Source of the DNA: Notospermus geniculatus
Taxonomy: Eukaryota; Nemertea; Pilidiophora; Heteronemertea; Lineidae
Length of the DNA: 64,000 bases
Direction: 5' to 3'
Assembly (NCBI GenBank): GCA_002633025.1
Contig: NMRB01001153.1
Coordinates: 122,164-186,163, forward strand
Numbering within the stretch: the stretch's first letter is position 1; each line of letters starts with the position of its first letter. Made by a program: the position numbers and the translations under genes. Shown in pieces: positions 30,710 to 41,427 of this stretch. The notes beneath the pieces are model-generated. The model ran no database searches. It was not told the origin of the DNA and saw only the letters and a program-made list of their open reading frames with translations.

Positions 30710-30797
30710 CAGGGTGGGCCACAGAAAGTGTACCTCGAACAATAGCACTTCTATTGTTTGCCTATTGTTCGAGGGACACTTTCTGTGGCCCACCCTG
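30710..30797. mobile_element. 88-base hairpin MITE, CAGGGTGGGCC ends, TA target site (mariner-like)
   Basis: Arms CAGGGTGGGCCACAGAAAGTG and complement are flanked by TA (30708-30709, 30798-30799). CA...TG ends with a TA duplication are typical of Tc1/mariner-type elements. Excision with a 2-base stagger would leave TACATGTA. Confidence 0.75.
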
Positions 30798-30834
30798 TAG
30801 TGTTGTGGTCGTCGTTGTAAACTATTAAACAATA

Positions 30835-30949
30835 GAGTTTTCGCAAAGCCCCCAAAACGCCAACGCGAACGCCAATCCCATTTAGCAGAGAGCAGCGAAC
30901 AGCGAATAGGCGTTAGCGTCCGCATTTCGGGGGCTTTGCGAAAACTCTC
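30835..30949. mobile_element. MITE with GAGTTTTCGCAAAG ends, second copy
   Basis: Same family as 12500-12627, flanked by TA. Inverted ends GAGTTTTCGCAAAGCCCCC. Confidence 0.65.
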
Positions 30950-31009
30950 TATTGACGAAAATTTCCTTACGTCTATATTGCACACTATACTACTTCTCCA
31001 TTTTTTCAG

Positions 31010-31074
31010 AGCGACTTCAAAAGAGTTACGCCGTGCTCTCCAACCTAACTCCGAAGGAATATGGCACCTCATAA
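31010..31074 (+). pseudogene. Relic of a fourth F-type lectin second-half exon
   Basis: A good acceptor (cattttttcag) is followed in phase 1 by RLQKSYAVLSNLTPKEYGTS and a stop. It resembles the start of exons 26, 29 and 31 ([27 protein letters not shown]). The upstream first-half exon is missing. Joined to exon 31, the split codon would be T+AG, a stop. Confidence 0.5.
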
Positions 31075-31307
31075 TACGTGTTCATGGTATACTCAAACTC
31101 TGGTGCGCTCGCACTAAATCGACGATGTATGATGCCGGTGGACACAAGACATTCCGTTTTTTTTTTCGGGATCGGTCGTGTGCTGTATTGCTACAGCGGT
31201 CACATTTGGCATCAGTTTGTAGGTCACCGACCCCGATCGCCGGTGCACAATGATGTTTCGATTATCGAATGTTCGTTGTGGCCAAAAAGAAACGTATCGG
31301 ACAGTTA

Positions 31308-31746
31308 TGGCAAGCGGATTGTCCAGTTATTCAAAAAACCTATATTTTTGCAATAAAACTTTGTTTTATGCACATAAAACTTTGTTTTTCGTGAATAAAA
31401 TATAGGTTTTTTGACAAAAACTAATATTTTCTCCCAAAAAACGTAGTTTTTGTCATAAAACCAACTTTTGTAGAAGAAAATTAACATTTTTAGACAAAAA
31501 GCTAAGTTTTATACTGATGATTGAAAAACATATATTTTATCGTAAAAAACTTGATTTTTTGCCAAAAAACAGGTTTTATTGTAAAAATATAGGTTTTATG
31601 ACAAAAGCTTGGTTTTTTGGAAGAAAATATTAGTTTTGGTCAAAAAACCAATATTTTATCCACAAAAAACTAAGTTTTATGAGCATAAAACTGGGTTTTG
31701 TTGCAAAAATATAGGTTTTTTGAATAACTGGACAATCCGCTTGCCA
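31308..31746. mobile_element. TA-flanked element with phased A-tract/T-tract interior
   Basis: Termini of 46 bases (TGGCAAGCGGATTGTCCAG...) are exact inverted repeats flanked by TA (31306-31307, 31747-31748). Between them, 19 runs of 4-6 A start on average about 20.5 bases apart, each followed about 10 bases later by a run of 4-6 T. One phase slip lies near 31511-31523. No ORF is present. Confidence 0.8.
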
Positions 31747-33828
31747 TAGACAGTACCTTTGGTGATCGGGAGAATGGGGAGGGCGATCAGCCTTCAGTCG
31801 TTCATCGGAAGCCTCGATTCACGTTTAAAAAAATGTCTTGTGTCCCTGGCCATGAAACTTATCTCTAAATCCCCGGATGCTCTGACTCGGTTTTATTCTG
31901 TTGGCCAATAGGCCTACCTGTGGGTATTGACGAAACGTAACTACGAACCTGGATTGGATGTCACTGACGTGAGGTGATCATGTTTGGAAGGACCGACACT
32001 TCTAACGTTTTCATAAACGCACTGGCTATTCGTACCGTCACGGTGCAAATAACGCCAAACCAGATCTTATTCACACCGTCGTAAACAGCCAATCGGAAAG
32101 CTTCATTAACAGATTGCACCCTCCCCCACAAACACACGCACGCTCACGCACATACGGCCTACACACACACACACACGGCCTACACACACACGCTCACGCA
32201 CACACGGCCTACACACGCACGCTCACGCGCACACACGGCCTAAGGGGTCACGCATGAAGTACACACTATAATAATGTAAATCCACGAGTCTGTGGGTGTG
32301 TGTCCCCAGTTGGTCGGTACAGAAAATGACATGACCCTCATAAATGACTTACTGTGTGGACATTAAATTGATCCTAACCAGATGGGGGAGATACGTGCAA
32401 ACTGCCTACACTGGCTCTGATTGGCGTATTTTTTTCATTTGGCAGGCCTTCAATTTGGGACATCCCCATTTGCCGGTGGGTCCACACCGCATCAAATGCA
32501 CTACCACACCTATATCTGTAGGGTATGGATTATGTGTGAACGGCAGAGCCTACCGTATATGTGGCCTATCTGCCAGGTGTTGGGCTACATGCGAAACTGA
32601 TCTGTGATCTATATGAAAATTTACTGGTGTATGAAAAAAACTCCAGCAATTCACACCTCACAAGTACAGTACATGTACCTACATGTACATGTATTTCACT
32701 GGGAAAACAAGATGACATTTTTTATGTACACTGATAAACACCGTATTTCACTGGGAAAACAAGATGACATTTTTTATGTACACTGATAAACACCGTATCA
32801 AAAACTATATCGCATTCATAATTCTGTATGATCTTTACTGTTGTCAATCACCTTCCTATTGATTTTTGTGTCATCAGCGACAAATTGTCGGTTATACATG
32901 TATATCAATTCACCATTATTGTGGAAATTTTCGAATGAAGCCTATTGTTCATCATGTATTCATTCCCTGTGTTCCTAAAAAATTCAGTCGACGTGAGACA
33001 GGCGTATCATTCACATCAACTGCGAAGGCGCAACTCCCCGCCGAAGCATATCGGTATAGTCTGTCCATTGGGAGCTCAGGGCAGCCGTTCGTCTCACTGT
33101 TACTGATAAACGCACAAGCCGTGAGGGAATTGTCCACTGCAGAGAGCCAACTCCCAATTCGCATGGAGAAGCGCGTAAGTTTTTTTTCGCGCATTTCATC
33201 CCGCCGCAAAGGTGTTGTTCGTTCACAAGGCGTATCATGAACACATCGTTATAATGTGGTCACGAATGAAACCTACGCGGAGGAATTTCGAATGTAACCT
33301 ATGTCCAGACAACTTTATCGAAATTCTAGATGACGCCGGATGAACGTACATTATAATACTAAGTGACATGCAGACGTTACAATCAAGCATACAGTGGGGT
33401 GAACCGGATAGTATAGCTGACCCCCACATGACATAATAGCTGACCAGCAGCGGACTTTTTACTTGCATCTAGGCCCTACTTAACTACCCAAGCTTTCCCA
33501 ACGGGAAGAGCAAAAACCAGGGCAAAATTAAGATATTATGCAAGTACAAACATCCAGTCAGCTACAATGTGGGGGTCAGTTACTGTCTGGTTCACCCTGC
33601 CGCAATCATTCAGAAATGACGAAGACCTAATAGACGCGTTGATCATTCCTTGAAAAATGCTATCGGAATTCTTCGATATTTTGATAGGTCCATGTTTTCG
33701 TGACTTTAAAATCAGGTTTTTCGTGACTTTAAATTATCTGTTTGAAAGATAAGTGGGAGACCATGCCGACGTTCTGGACATAAAAAAATGTAGGCTACAA
33801 ATAACAAACCAAGAGATGAATAATCGGT

Positions 33829-34095
33829 ATGATGACAATAGTTAGAAGTCTTGTCCGTGAGTATTTTCGGACGATAGTGCGGGATTGGGGCATGTTGCCA
33901 GGATCAGCTATAAAGCAGCAAGACGTTGATTCGGTTTTGGTCTGTGCTACACTTTGTTGTCAGCTGAAATGTACGACCTTTGCTGTAGTACCAGTAGATA
34001 AGGCCTTGGTTTGTCAAATGAGCCAAAAGAAAGGAACGTGCATGGAGAAAACGGAGGCGTTTGAATTCCGAGGAGCCCGGATATACGAAAGGAAG
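33829..34095 (+). CDS. Unit A PAN/apple-like exon
   Basis: Eighty-nine codons from ATG to donor AAG|GTACAT, ending in phase 0. The core VCATLCCQLKCTTFAV, VCQMSQKKGTC and FRGARIYER fits a PAN domain (Cys pattern C-x3-C-x4-C...C...C), a protein/carbohydrate-binding fold of extracellular proteins. The start is uncertain: an in-frame TGA lies at 33817 and no signal peptide is evident. Either this ATG is used or the exon begins at a cryptic acceptor just inside. The phase-0 end fits both downstream terminal exons (36217 and 37455). Confidence 0.65.
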
Positions 34096-34147
34096 GTACA
34101 TGTAATCGATAGGTTATTACTCTACCATGTCTAAAGTCTGGAAACCT

Positions 34148-34350
34148 CTAACTTCGACCCAATGGAATGCGGAAGTCATGTAATGTTGCAGAGCTTTGCG
34201 GTTTTTAATCATGCTTGTCGATCATTTGTGGTCGTTCCCCGATTGTTCGCGCTGTCCACTGATTATTCAATAGCCGCGTGTGATTAAAGGTCCGTGGAAA
34301 ATCCAACTATCAATTTCCTAACGTCCGCATTCCATTGGGTCAAAGTTAGA
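34148..34350. mobile_element. MITE with GGAATGCGGAAG inverted repeats
   Basis: Ends TCTAACTTCGACCCAATGG and complement; related to 3344-3581. Another MITE (34355-34503, GGGAGGT family with decayed ends) follows within five bases, and an inverted repeat with GCGCACATCGACC ends lies at 34623-34738. Confidence 0.65.
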
Positions 34351-35024
34351 TATTGGAGAGGTTTCGAAATCAAACGATAAACCAAAACTTTACGACAACG
34401 TTATTTTTCATACTACACATTAACCAGATTTTGCATTGCATTTTCGGTACAAAAGTAAAGTTGTCGTTAACGTTTGCGTTTATCGTTTGATTTCGAAACC
34501 CCCCTATTGCCGGACTTTATCGTCCGTCTTGTTCAAATTATTTACAGTGTAGGCCTACATGTATTTGAATAGCGTTTTGTTTTGGTGTGAATGGAACAGC
34601 CTATGTATCATGCTAAAGCATAGCGCACATCGACCTTGTGACTGGAAGCAACTACCGGCAATGGCGTTTCCGGCAACGGTGGGCAACTGGCTGCAAACAG
34701 CAGCAACTGATCAGATGCTCAAACAGGTCGATGTGCGCGCTGCCACCTGTTGCAAATGAGCAACAGGTGGCAGTGTTCGGACTAGACGCGACATCGTTCG
34801 GTTTGGTGATGACGTCACCATTCGTGTTACATGTACCTCTGTCTGTTCCAAGTAGTCCGCCCATACGTGTGGCGAGCTACTTCGGGAAATATTCCAGAAT
34901 GCAGCACTCCAAGATGCGAAAGTCCCCCTCGGCGCCGCTAACTTGCTGTCATCGACATTATTGTTGCTGAAAGACCATTGTATGCATGAAGGACGCGTCG
35001 TGCACACTGCGAGCGAACTGGCGA

Positions 35025-35185
35025 AGCGAAGCGGAGAGAATTTCGCCCAGCGATGTGGCGAAAACATTTACTCTGGAAGCATTGCCATGTACAAACTGAG
35101 AGCAATCAATTTGTACACGCCAAATGCTTCCAGAATATTTAAAGGTTTTCGCCACATCCCTGGGCGAAATACGCTTCGCCGTTTC
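35025..35185. repeat. Foldback with CGCTTCGC/TTTCGCC arms
   Basis: AGAATTTCGCCCAGCGATG and the TCTGGAAGCATT block are mirrored as reverse complements at 35115-35185. Half of it recurs in unit C at 52440-52500 and again at 52690-52740. Confidence 0.6.
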
Positions 35186-36216
35186 GCTTGCAATGTGCAT
35201 GCGTACTGCCGTCAATAGTAAGTTGGGTTGTTTGAAATAGCTGTATTATGTATTTAACCAAGTAGACTGTAGACTAATACGTCAAAAGTCGACCAGCCTA
35301 TCGTCACGTCGTTGCCCGTACAACGCATGCTGATGGAGAGGCCGACATATTAGTAAGCCGCTTCTTATGGTGAGAAAAGGGATTGGACTCGTCGACGTTT
35401 TGTTCCACGTGACATTACGCCGGCCAAATTAGGTCGCTGATTTTGCAATGTTAAATATACATGTATCGTTGAATGAATCTGATGTCATTTTTCCCAATCA
35501 GTAATTCTTGATCGCTGAAGCTTGCCTTTGAAACACCCACAGGGACTTGAGGCATGCATTGCAGGGGTGGTGGGTGTGTTACAGAGGTCCAATAACACAC
35601 CCCCGAGTAATGCCACGGTATACTGACGTATACCTAGGAGAAAAATNGGTGTATTTTCGATGTTATCAAACAATACATGCAGATATCCTGAATTGAGCGA
35701 AAATCCGAGTTGAACCTTTATGGTTTGATTCCTTTATGCTAATACGTCAAAAGTCGACCAGCCTATCGTCACGTCGTTGCCCGTACAACGTATGCTGATG
35801 GAGAGGCCGACATAGTAAGCCGCTTCTTATGGTGAGAAAAGGGATTGGACTCGTCGACGTTTTGTTCCACGTGACATTACGCCGGCCAAATTAAGTAGCT
35901 GATTTTGCAATGTTAAATATACATGTACATGTATCGTTGAATGAATCTGATGTCATTTTTCCCAATCAGTAATTCTTGATCGCTGAAACTTGCCTTTGAA
36001 ACACCTGGACCCATTTGTCAACATTTTCCACACCATTTTGACCAACGTCAACACGAGCTCTGGGCGCTGCAATCGTAGAGTTGCACGCACATGACTTAGT
36101 GGAAACGATGATGGACACAGTCCTGGCTAATACAGAAATTGCGATGTTGGCACTGGAGTACTTACAAAAGTTCGGTTCGAGTAAGGTGCGGTTATCCAAT
36201 ATGTGCTTATCTCTAG

Positions 36217-37307
36217 GAAAACCATATTCTTTCCTATCGTCTAATGAAACGTCTTCCGCTTGTCCCACCCATTGCAAGTGCCGGAAGAAAAGATCGGGTA
36301 TCAATGAATTTCGAAGTGGTCGAACCCAACAAATTATTGGTTATTGTCGATTATAGGGAACTACCTTATGGTTTTCAAAGGGTAATCGTATACAGACCCA
36401 CACCTAGCCGCAATGCTGTCCGTTTTGAGTTAAAATGCAACTACTCGTATTTTTATCAAAATGACGCCACCTATGTTCAAAAATTTAGAGTTTCAACGTA
36501 CTATATCTTCGTGTGTTGGAAAGTTTGGAAGACAGGGTTTTCTTTGAAAGAGGGAAAACTATTTGATTTTTCAGTTGGGAAATTTACAGGTCGTGTTTTG
36601 CTTCCGAGTTTCGATTCCAAGTGTGGTGCAATTTCCTTGGGTTTGGAGGGGAAGAGAATTAAGGCGTCCGTCTTTTTTATTAACAGGCATATATTCGCTG
36701 TTTGGTGCCGTCGTCCAAAGCCAAATTACATTATCATTTACGTTACACACTTTAAGAATACGAGTCACGAATTGGTAGTAAGCTTCTTTCCCCGAAAAAT
36801 ATTAAGTTTTGTGGGAGTAAACTTCAGATCCGAGTACGCCTATCCAAATTACGGCACCACAGACTTTTGGTTGACCGTCTTTTTAAAAAGCGAGATATCA
36901 CTTTTTTTAGTTGGCGCTATACACAAAATCAGAAGTTGATCAAGCACAAACAACAAACATTCAGTCTCCCAACCAATTTTACTTCTTTGTATAATTATTT
37001 CGGAATATCGTTGATACGATTTTGGGATCGTCATCCAACACCAATACGGTTAGGGGTATTCGAAGTGCAGGCGGGATCCTGTCTTCCTGAAGTGCCTTTG
37101 CACCCTGCTGTCGATTTGGTTAGGCAGACAGTCATCCATATACAAGGGAAGACCGACGATTTCGACACAGCAGTCTATGAATTTGATGGATTTGATTTTT
37201 TTGTTCAAACCAATGAGTGTAGATTATTTCGTATTCACCCTTCGAGAGCCCGTGAGGGCGATTCCCATCGGCATGACTTGGTGAATATGTATGGACCAAT
37301 AATTTGA
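36217..37307 (+). pseudogene. Unit A type 1 terminal exon, frameshifted
   Basis: The acceptor (gcttatctctag) is followed in phase 0 by ENHILSFRLMKRLPLVPPIA, as in units B and C. The frame holds to about 36880, then shifts (net +2 or -1) in an A/T-rich stretch, TTTTTAAAAAGCGAG, and continues in another frame to the usual end LVNMYGPII and stop. Conserved on both sides: GKLFDFSVGKFTGR, WCRRPKPNYIIIYVTHFKN, IRFWDRHPTPIRLG. It is either a recent lesion or a homopolymer error. Confidence 0.7.
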
Positions 37308-37454
37308 TAATTTGGGTTTAACGAATTAGCGGTTACGAACGTATCTCCGCATTCATAGCCGGACATCCCCATTACTTTTCACAAACGAAATATTTACATC
37401 TTATAGCCCACAGAAATAAAGCCTGGATCATTTAGACGTACATTATTTCCGCAG

Positions 37455-38423
37455 GATAAACGCTGGTTTAACTATAGGATAACCAACACCGGCACATTTC
37501 GACCTATAATATTTGCTAACAGGCTTTTATGCTGGATCTTTGATTGGAAGAGCTGCTGGATCATTGTGGTGCACGGCTCGACGGCCACCTCCCCATTCGG
37601 CACTGTCACAGTATACCATCAGAACAGGAGGAAGGACTATCTAATTCTCTATGAGAAACAGGTTTTTCTTAAGCCGTATTCGATCATAAAGGACGCTGTA
37701 TATAAACGGTTTATTTTTCTTTGCAAGGAGAGACAACTTACACTTTGTGATATTGCTCGTGGCACTCTTACGGGAAAGGTGATCGTCCCGACAACAGATA
37801 TTTGCCAGCGACTGCGATTGAAGTATGGCATAGCTATTGGACTGGGAAAGCTCCTTCTCTCTTGTAAGATATCTGGTCGTAATGTATACACAATCTACGA
37901 CATGAAAAAATCTAATAACAAATCAAACGATTTCGACCTTATTCTTATAAACGGCCGTCGTGTTATGTTAAGAGGGTCACCATTCCGATTTCAAAAGGGA
38001 TTACACTACCTCTTGGAGATGGATTCTGGACACATTTATTTGTTATCCCATGTTGAAGAATTCGCATATCAACCAGTAAAATACCGTGTTGAGTTTCTTA
38101 CTATACTTTTTGAAGCATGTGGCAAATTCAAAGTTAAATTTGACCTTTGGTCTGGCCTGTTCTTCCTGATAGGCGTTCCCTTGCCTTGCGCTGTGGCAAT
38201 GGAGCAGATCCCTGACCCCAAGAACGGTCTCGTAAAACAAGGAAGCGGTATGTTCACATTTCGTGAAACATTGACTTTATTTCACCCTAAAACCTATGAT
38301 ACTAATAACGATCATTTCGAGTTTAACCCGAACGACGGGTCGTTAATGCATTTTGTTCAAAGGAAAACACGCGACCAGAAAGCGAGTATCGTTCGAGTGG
38401 CGATGTACGCAGCAGACGAGTGA
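37455..38423 (+). CDS. Unit A type 2 terminal exon, intact (322 aa)
   Basis: The acceptor attatttccgcag is followed in phase 0 by DKRWFNYRITNTGTFRP, and the frame stays open to TGA at 38423. Landmarks: WIFDWKSCWIIVVHG, VTVYHQNRRKDYLILYEKQ, LCDIARGTLTGKVIVP, YTIYDMKKSNNKSND, LWSGLFFLIGVPLPC, and the C-terminus IVRVAMYAADE. No known domain is recognised; the strand-turn pattern suggests a beta fold, possibly a propeller. It is distantly paralogous to the type 1 exon. It can splice in frame from the PAN exon at 34095. Confidence 0.7.
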   Translation, partial: DKRWFNYRITNTGTFRPIIFANRLLCWIFDWKSCWIIVVHGSTATSPFGTVTVYHQNRRKDYLILYEKQVFLKPYSIIKDAVYKRFIFLCKERQLTLCDIARGTLTGKVIVPTTDICQRLRLKYGIAIGLGKLLLSCKISGRNVYTIYDMKKSNNKSNDFDLILINGRRVMLRGSPFRFQKGLHYLLEMDSGHIYLLSHVEEFAYQPVKYRVEFLTILFEACGKFKVKFDLWSGLFFLIGVPLPCAVAMEQIPDPKNGLVKQGSGMFTFRETLTLFHPKTYDTNNDHFEFNPNDGSLMHFVQRKTRDQKASIVRVAMYAADE

Positions 38424-38989
38424 TGGTCCTCTCCTCCTCGCCGGAAAATCTCAGACTCTAACTCCACTCGCGCTTAATGTTAGACAAATAATCATCCCCT
38501 CGCAAATACACCGAAACCCGTCGTCTTCGAAGGAAATCTTCTGTCACTACAATCTCGTCGACTGTCGCTCATACTGTGTGTTGGTCAAGATATAGGCCTA
38601 CATGTACTCAAAAAACGAGAGGGAATCCAACTTGCTGTCATACTCGGAGAAAATGACGCCTTCATTGGTTCCGACGGGAAGACATCTGCATGTACATACA
38701 TGTATATGCCGTAGTGAAATAGTTCACCTGTTGACGACGGTGAGTCAGGACAGGATCCTCGATCATCCGATCGCCATGCAGCCGGACAATCATCGGCCGC
38801 CGGGCGGATGGCGTGACAAGCGCGAGATTCAAGATGGCCGACAGACAAGTCATTGAATTGCTACGCAGCGTGCATGCTATTATCGGCGGTGGGGAGGCTG
38901 TTTTACCATTTTTCCAAACGTTTTTTTGGCAGTCAGTCTGAGAAACATCAAAGATGCCCGTTCCCCAGAACCAAAGCCTGCTGCACACT

Positions 38990-39390
38990 GCCGAAACGAT
39001 CCTTTGAAAGCCGGGGAAGGCCGATTCTTCCATTGAAAAGGTATACAAATCGATGCCTTATCATGAGAAAACGAGACAAAACCACCGCATTGACCCAGTG
39101 CGAAGTAGAGGTGTACAGTGGGAAGTCAAAAATACGTATCTATGATTCTCAAAGCATTAAAAATGCCAACGTGAAATTTCTGCGAAGAGTCAGCAAATTG
39201 AAAATCGCGTCCATCAAGCGCCATGTCATTTGCTGGTACTTTTCTCAGATTTCGCTCCAAAACAAATCCGTACAAATAGACATTGAGTTGGAGAGAAATA
39301 ACCATGTAACATTTGACCAGCAGGTGCTTATAGGCCTACGTTTGTTTACCTTCAAACCAGCATGTGGTCAACTTCGAAGTGGCTGTGTAC
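38990..39390 (+). pseudogene. Decayed F-type lectin fragment at the end of unit A
   Basis: The stretch 38992-39127 matches lectin exon 29 at the DNA level; readable pieces include [15 protein letters not shown] and EVEVYSGK, but a stop and frame change interrupt it. The following intron-like DNA and CTGGTCAACTTCGAAGTGGCTGT-like sequence near 39355-39383 match 29930-30115, the intron and start of exon 31. A (TACATG)n run follows (39384-39425). Confidence 0.75.
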
Positions 39391-40211
39391 ATGTACATGT
39401 ACATGTACATGTACATGTACATGTAACTGATATTTTACGATGGATTCGTGAAGGTGGAATAAAACAACAAAAAACAATATATGCGTTGACTGAGATTCAT
39501 TTTGATAGGTTAATTTACATTGGCAAAGTGGGATTTTATTCGCAGAACATATGGAACGTGCGTTTACAGATTTCACCCCATCCCACAAACACACACACGC
39601 TCACGCACACACGGCCTACACTCACGCGCTCACTGTACACACACACGCTCACGCACACACGGCCTACACACGCACACACGGCCTACACACGCACGCACCA
39701 CTACGTAGGCTATACATGACAAATGGGGACATTCCGTTCTATATGGAGGCCTGGGTGTGTGTTCCCAGTTGGCCGGTGAAAGCTATGTGCACACAGAGCT
39801 TTGCTCGCGCGATCTTAGCCGCAAGTCTCTTCGAGAGGACGCAAGGCCCAAGAAATCTCTGTGTGCACCTGAGGTCGCAAGCCGTTAGTGCTTGCGTCTC
39901 GAGGCGCAGGCGGAATCGTAAATATCAAACAAAAATTATATTTGGCGCTGCCGTATACGCCCAGCGACAGGACGCAAGGCCGCGCAAAGATCCTTAATGT
40001 CATTTGGCACGCCTTCAATTTGGTACAACATTCCCATTTGCTTGTGGGTCACAGTCACATGTTGACATGTTGGTGGTTCTTCACACGTTTTTCGTGTGGG
40101 TGCATGCGGAACTGGTCTGTGATGGATGAAAAGTTGCCGGTGGAAATAAATCTCCAGCGAGTCACACTTCATTGGAAAACAACCTGCCATTTTAGCTGCA
40201 CTGGCAAACAG

Positions 40212-40341
40212 GGCTGATATTCATAAAACCATGCTTATACATGTAGCTTAGTTGGTTGCTAGTTGTGTACATTGGCGTGCACAAACTGGGCACTTCAGCA
40301 AGTAACTAAGCCTAGCACGGTTTTATGAATATGGGCCCAGT
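40212..40341. mobile_element. Foldback with ATATTCATAAAACC ends
   Basis: GATATTCATAAAACCATGCTTA is mirrored by the complement of TAAGCCTAGCACGGTTTTATG. The same element occurs in unit C at about 50570-50690 and is partly duplicated at 50990-51030. Confidence 0.6.
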
Positions 40342-41161
40342 ATGATTATCAAAAATTAGACTACATGTATATCGCATTCATAATTCTGGATGATCTTATA
40401 ACTGTCAGACATAAAAATATCATTTCATTTTCCTATTGATTTTTGTGTCATCACCGGCAAAATGTTGGTTTTATCGATTCACGATTTTGGTGGAAATTTT
40501 AGAATGAAGCCTATTGTTCAGTCATGTATTCATTCACTGCGCCAAAGAGATTCAATCGAGCAATGTTTTACGACAAAACAGTAGCTGACACAATATCGAA
40601 ATTCTAGAAGCCGGACAAGCGTATATTGATTGAATTCTACTTCTCCTCACTTCGGAACTTGTTGAAAACTGACAGGCAGACGTTGCAATCATCAAGCCTA
40701 TAGTGGGATGAAGCATTGGTGCTGACCGCCATATGACAGAGTAGCTGACCGACGGATGTTTGAACTTGCATCCTAGGCCCTTTCCATTTGACCTGCTTAT
40801 CATGTTGTCCTGCTCTTACTCTTCTCCATACTTTCCCATAGGGAAGAGCAAAAAGCAGGGCAAAATTAAGATATTATGCAAGTACAAACATCCACTGGTC
40901 AGTAGGCCTACTATGTGGGGGGCGGGGGCAGCTTCTGTTTAGTTCACCTTACCCCAGTCATTCAGAATTGATGAAGACCTACAAATAGACGCGTTGGTCA
41001 TTCCTTGAAAAATGCTATCGCAATCCCACGATATTTAGATAGGTCTATTTCAGTTTTTTTATGACTTTAACATTATCGCTTTGAAAGATAGGTGGGAGAC
41101 AGTGCCGACGTTCTGGACATGAAAAATGTACCAATAACAAACCAAGAGATGAATAACTGGT

Positions 41162-41427
41162 ATGATGACAATAGTTAGAAGCTTAGTCCATGAGTATTTT
41201 CGGACGATAGTGCGGGATTGGGGCATGTTGCCAGGATCAGCAAAGCAGCAAGACGTTGACTCGGTTTTGGTCTGTGCTACACTTTGTTGTCAGCTGAAAT
41301 GTACGACCTTTGCTGTAGTACCAGTCGATATGGCCTTAGTTTGTCAAATGAGCCAAAAGAAAGGATCACGTGCATGGAGAAAACGGAGGCGTTTGAATCC
41401 CGAGGAGCCCGGATGTACCAAAAGAAG
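41162..41427 (+). pseudogene. Unit B PAN-like exon, frameshifted
   Basis: Nearly identical to unit A and C PAN exons, but two extra bases (TC, about 41366-41367) follow AAAGGA. They change the frame before the last cysteine, so the conserved C-terminus (GTCMEKTEAF...) is lost. It also lacks one codon (AKQQ rather than AIKQQ). The donor AAG|GTAATC at 41428 is intact. Confidence 0.75.

Larger units (their letters stand above)
32098..39565 (+). repeat. Tandem unit A (about 7.5 kb)
   Basis: It starts at a CACACACGGCCTAC microsatellite (32110-32243) and ends where unit B begins with the same microsatellite (39590-39705). It contains a PAN exon, a type 1 exon, a type 2 exon and a decayed lectin fragment, in the order seen in unit B. 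An internal direct duplication of about 265 bases lies at 35275-35536 and 35739-36004. Confidence 0.75.

Noticed and set aside
32988-33174. Possible exon (acceptor ttcag, donor GTAAGT) with a 62-codon frame in unit A
   Set aside because: The segment is absent from the equivalent places in units B and C and shows no recognisable domain; probably part of an inserted repeat.
36081-36200. Possible helical exon (VLANTEIAMLALEYLQKFGSS) upstream of type 1 in unit A
   Set aside because: The frame and donor are not conserved in units B and C, where insertions disrupt it.
39551-39997. 148-codon ORF with HTHAHAHT repeats
   Set aside because: Produced by the CACACACGGCCTAC microsatellite; no splice or homology support.
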